DNA of 64,000 bases from Pseudomonas citri (lineage in GTDB: Bacteria > Pseudomonadota > Gammaproteobacteria > Pseudomonadales > Pseudomonadaceae): assembly GCF_025336485.1 (NCBI RefSeq), contig NZ_JAODAB010000016.1, positions 62,001 through 126,000 on the forward strand, written 5' to 3'. Below, one piece after another: positions 62,582-64,000 of the stretch. The notes beneath the pieces were generated by a model. That model was not told the DNA's origin. It ran no database searches and saw nothing but the letters and a program-made list of their open reading frames with translations. A program made the translations under genes and the position numbers. How positions within the stretch are numbered: the stretch's first letter is position 1; each line of letters starts with the position of its first letter.

Positions 62582-63149
62582 TGCCGGTCAGGCAAGCCAT
62601 CTCTGGGAACTGAGCTTGCACCCGGCGGCAATCCGACGATCACGCCAGCCTGAACCCCACAACCCCGTAGCGAGGGAGCTTGCTCCTGCGCCACGGGGGA
62701 TAGTTTTAAACCTATTGCCCCCGCGTTCTTAACCCCTCTCCCCTCGCCCGCCGCGCTAAAAAGACAAATTATTGACAGCGCTTTTCACAAAATTTTCTTG
62801 CACGTCACTTTTCAGACGTTTTTTTTTGCGAGACGCGTGGCGCTTCGCCATGGTTGAACTACTGTCAAAAAGAAGCGAGCACGGGGGCAAGCCATTCGCT
62901 CCCCAGCGATCTGATCGGCGCCTGTCACCCCGCTCGATGACCCGGCTATTTGCCAGGCCTGAAGACGTTTTTTGGGAAAACGCCTGCCGTTCAGTCCGGC
63001 CGAGGCAATGGACCCGTCTGCAAGTTGCGACGAGGCCCGTTGCCCAAGCCATTGAGTCGTCTGGTGAGATGAAGGGGTAGCCCGGACCCTGCAAGTGTTC
63101 CGAGGCGATTGGTCAGCCCAAGCAGGGACTTCTGTCGAGGAGCGCTTTA
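62582..63149. other. Intergenic region before the Tad pilus gene
   Basis: This 568-base stretch has no gene that I can support; no Flp pilin or CpaB frame is visible. It holds a REP-like hairpin (62663-62698). An AT-rich island around 62750-62830 has TTGACA at 62773-62778 and, farther on, ACGTC-N8-GACGT followed by nine T residues at about 62802-62827. Either could be a promoter or a weak terminator. Confidence 0.5.
62663..62698. repeat. Degenerate REP-like hairpin
   Basis: CCCCGT and ACGGGG enclose an inner GGGAGC/GCTCC stem. It is related to, but diverged from, the two longer REP-like pairs. Confidence 0.6.
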
Positions 63150-64000
63150 TGAAAGATCGCAACGTGTCCGCTTTGAAACACCTTATTCACGGCTTGTTCT
63201 GGATGGGCCTGGGCCTGGACGCGGCGTACGCCGCCGGCAACTGTTCCCAGCTGGACAGCATGCCGGCGACCTTCGAGGTCGGCCAGGGCCTGCAGAATGA
63301 ACTGCGCATCCCCGCCGCCGTGACGAAACTGGCGGTGGGCGATCCGAAAATCGCCGATGTACAGCCCAGCGGCAGCGATGCCTTCATTCTCACCGGCCTC
63401 ATGCCCGGCGCCACCAGCCTGATGATCTGGACGGAATGTTCCAAGGTTCCCCGCCAGAGCATGGTGTTCGTCAGGGGCCGGGCCACGGCGGCGCTGACCA
63501 GCGTCGCCAGCGTGCCTTCGGAAGATCCGAACCTGCTCGCCCAGGTGCAAACCGACATTCGTTTTGTCGAAGTCAGCCGGACCAAGCTCAAGGACGCCGC
63601 GACCTCGATCTTCGGTAGCCGCGGCAATTTCCTGTTCGGCTCACCGAGAACCTTGCCCACCATCGGCGGCGTTGTCCGGCCCACGCTGCCGGCCAATAAC
63701 GACATGTTCAACCTGTCGTTCGCCACCGGTAAAACGCTGTTGATGATCAACGCCCTGGAAGGCAGCGGCTTCGCCTACACCCTGGCGCGGCCAAGCCTGG
63801 TGGCCCTCAGCGGGCAGAGCGCGAGCTTCCTGGCCGGTGGGGAGGTGCCGATTCCGGTGCCCAGTTCCGGCAGCGATAACGTGTCCATCGAGTACAAGGA
63901 GTTCGGTATCCGCCTGACCCTGACCCCGACCATCATCGGGCAGAACCGGATCGCCCTGAAGGTTGCGCCGGAGGTCAGCGAGCTGGACTTCACCAATGCC
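63150..64000 (+). CDS. Tad pilus secretin, CpaC/RcpA type (partial at window end)
   Basis: The 283 residues in the window begin MKDRNVSALKHLIHGLFWMG, a signal peptide ending near YAAGN. The N-terminal pilus assembly domain (about 40-115, with VGDPKIADVQPSGSDAFILTGLMPGATSLMIW, in part) is followed by the start of the secretin domain, with FLAGGEVPIPVPSSG and EYKEFGIRLTLTPTII. It would form the outer-membrane ring of a Tad/Flp pilus. GAGGAG lies 6 bases before the ATG. The 3' end is beyond the window. Confidence 0.92.

Noticed and set aside
1..64000. CRISPR arrays, tRNA or rRNA genes, IS elements, prophage
   Set aside because: No regularly spaced repeats, cloverleaf-like sequences, transposase or phage genes were seen by reading. 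A tRNA or CRISPR program run would settle it.

Overview
The window is a gene-dense stretch of a Pseudomonas chromosome, most likely from the P. fluorescens group. The evidence is the GC-rich codon use, strong protein family matches, and gene orders that I recognise from other pseudomonads: tatD-pilZ-holB-tmk-mltG-pabC-fabF-acpP-fabG-fabD-plsX-rpmF-yceD, sppA-HAD-rluC-rne, murB-ptpA-kdsB-trm112-lpxK-exbD-exbB-comEC, and etfBA divergent from etfQO. I saw no rRNA, tRNA, CRISPR array, IS element or prophage.

Layout. Bases 1-5900 hold small envelope and cysteine-cluster genes, a MocR regulator and a three-gene set (periplasmic solute-binding protein, DUF4398 protein, OmpA-like lipoprotein). Bases 5898-9787 hold the electron transfer flavoprotein genes etfBA and the divergent etfQO, whose promoter carries a PsrA-type operator. 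Bases 9880-23615 are a sugar catabolic region in two blocks: dgoK-dgoA-dgoD-dgoT-iclR, and gntR-lactonase-dehydrogenase-araFGH. Together they encode uptake of D-galactose (and possibly L-arabinose), oxidation to galactonate, and conversion to pyruvate and glyceraldehyde 3-phosphate. A GST, a GNAT acetyltransferase and two small genes lie between the blocks. Bases 23710-27183 hold DUF1285 and DUF4823 genes, moaA, a TetR regulator and the small RNA RgsA. Bases 27193-37330 are the core fatty acid and envelope cluster, without fabH. Bases 37436-44550 hold maf, sppA, a HAD phosphatase, rluC and the divergent rne with a leader of about 630 nt. Bases 44667-49028 are a molybdenum hydroxylase set (nucleotidyltransferase, XdhC, large and small subunits) lying between rne and murB. 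Bases 49291-56811 run from murB to comEC, followed by a DUF2062 gene. Bases 56993-62581 hold a YadGH-type ABC exporter, a GST, fadE and a small conserved protein. The window ends inside a CpaC/RcpA-type Tad pilus secretin gene.

Regulation. The clearest new observation is that dgoK and the sugar dehydrogenase gene start from nearly identical promoters. Each has TTGAGA, an 18-nt spacer and TATAGT, with a related 15-bp operator 14 nt upstream, so the two blocks probably form one regulon. A second motif, AATCATCATAYGAT, is shared by the gntR and araF upstream regions and is a candidate operator for the GntR protein. I did not find a convincing entirely new biological system. The remaining points of interest are regulatory sites, hairpins, REP-like elements and accessory insertions.
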